64,000 bases of DNA from Acanthochromis polyacanthus (Eukaryota; Chordata; Actinopteri; Pomacentridae), in contig NC_067116.1 in the NCBI RefSeq assembly GCF_021347895.1, positions 42,355,628 to 42,419,627 on the forward strand, given 5' to 3'. The notes under the pieces were generated by a model. That model had not been told where the DNA came from and searched no databases. It saw nothing but the letters and a program-made list of their open reading frames with translations. Positions 63,376 to 64,000 of this stretch are shown here, one piece after another. Both the position numbers and the translations under genes were made by a program. Within the stretch, counting starts at the first letter, position 1. Each line of letters starts with the position of its first letter.

Positions 63376-64000
63376 CCCCGCTTTTAAAATGCTCTACTTT
63401 CTGGCATTGCTTTGAGGGCACGTGTTCTTGTTTTTCTTCCCACTGAGGGCAGGCAACGCGTATCCACTTAAAAACAGCTGGTGAGAATTTGGAGGCGTGC
63501 CAAGTCTACTGAACTCAGCTGAGGAGGACCTGGGAGCAAAAGAATTACAGCATCCAACCCCTGGGACAAGTTTTCTAAAAGCATGTTTGTGCCGGTTGTC
63601 TTTTCCATGAAAAACAAGTGCCAGAATGCTTTTAGGAGCCTATTCCGGGAGGACAGGGGGAAAAGATTAAGTCCTGAGAACATCAGCAGCACTGACTGGT
63701 TTCTAAGAAATCATGTTTTTATGTTATTGAGAGATATCTAAGGAAGCCTTTTGAAAATTCATAGAACAACTTGTTCAGAAACAGAGATGCTGATATTGTC
63801 AGGCTTAAAGAAAAGGAAGCGGGGCAGGAGAGAGGGGGTACCGACATTGTCATGAGTCAAAAGCTACAGTTAAAGAACAGATGTTGAAAATACAAGGGAA
63901 GAAGAGCGGATAGAGGAAGCGGATACTGCAGGCTCCGAATGAGTAAAGAACAGACAGCTGTATTAGTGAAAAGGAGCAGGCCAGCTTCTTGGAGAGAGAC
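63376..64000. other. ap3d1 upstream intron, right part; nothing recognised
   Basis: No exon, repeat end or RNA gene was recognised. The minus-strand open frame at 63468-63692 has no AP3D1 similarity. Confidence 0.4.

Overview
This window is vertebrate nuclear DNA, almost certainly from a teleost fish. The three protein-coding genes are spliced vertebrate genes. Between and inside them lies a dense, layered set of teleost-type mobile elements: short hAT, piggyBac, PIF/Harbinger and mariner derivatives, a tRNA-headed SINE, a non-LTR retrotransposon remnant and long microsatellites. I cannot name the species. I see no bacterial-style operon, CRISPR array, rRNA gene or functional tRNA gene.

All three recognised genes are on the minus strand. 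(1) c2cd4c (CDS 9350-10612) has a single coding exon, with a non-coding first exon and a TATA/CCAAT promoter near 11.6 kb. (2) cdc34 (CDS 26272-43795) is a five-exon ubiquitin-conjugating enzyme with a 12.8 kb first intron and a CpG-rich, TATA-less promoter near 44 kb. (3) ap3d1 (48457-61373, running out of the window on the right) is the C-terminal portion of the AP-3 delta subunit, in at least eleven exons plus two short exons that look optional. From memory, human C2CD4C, CDC34 and AP3D1 all map to chromosome 19p13.3, so the block looks like conserved synteny. The genes do not form one pathway: a C2-domain protein, an SCF-linked E2 enzyme and a vesicle-coat adaptor.

Region by region: 1-9 kb is repeats and remnants, including a truncated RecQ-like helicase start and a reverse-transcriptase remnant. 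9-11.7 kb is c2cd4c. 12-24 kb is repeat-rich, with two hAT-like, three piggyBac-like and one foldback element. 24-44 kb is cdc34, whose introns hold a tandem duplication with a datable SINE insertion, hAT elements, a roughly 330-bp tandem repeat and a (CA)n tract of about 175 bp. 44-46 kb is an intergenic stretch with a second promoter-like cluster. 46-64 kb is ap3d1, with Harbinger, mariner, hAT and nested composite repeats in its introns.

I found no convincing new biological system. The observations most worth following are the possible 21-nt ap3d1 microexon, the hAT copies that keep the start of a transposase reading frame, two short orphan reading-frame fragments (RecQ-like and zinc-finger-like), and several insertions whose order can be read directly from exact target-site duplications.
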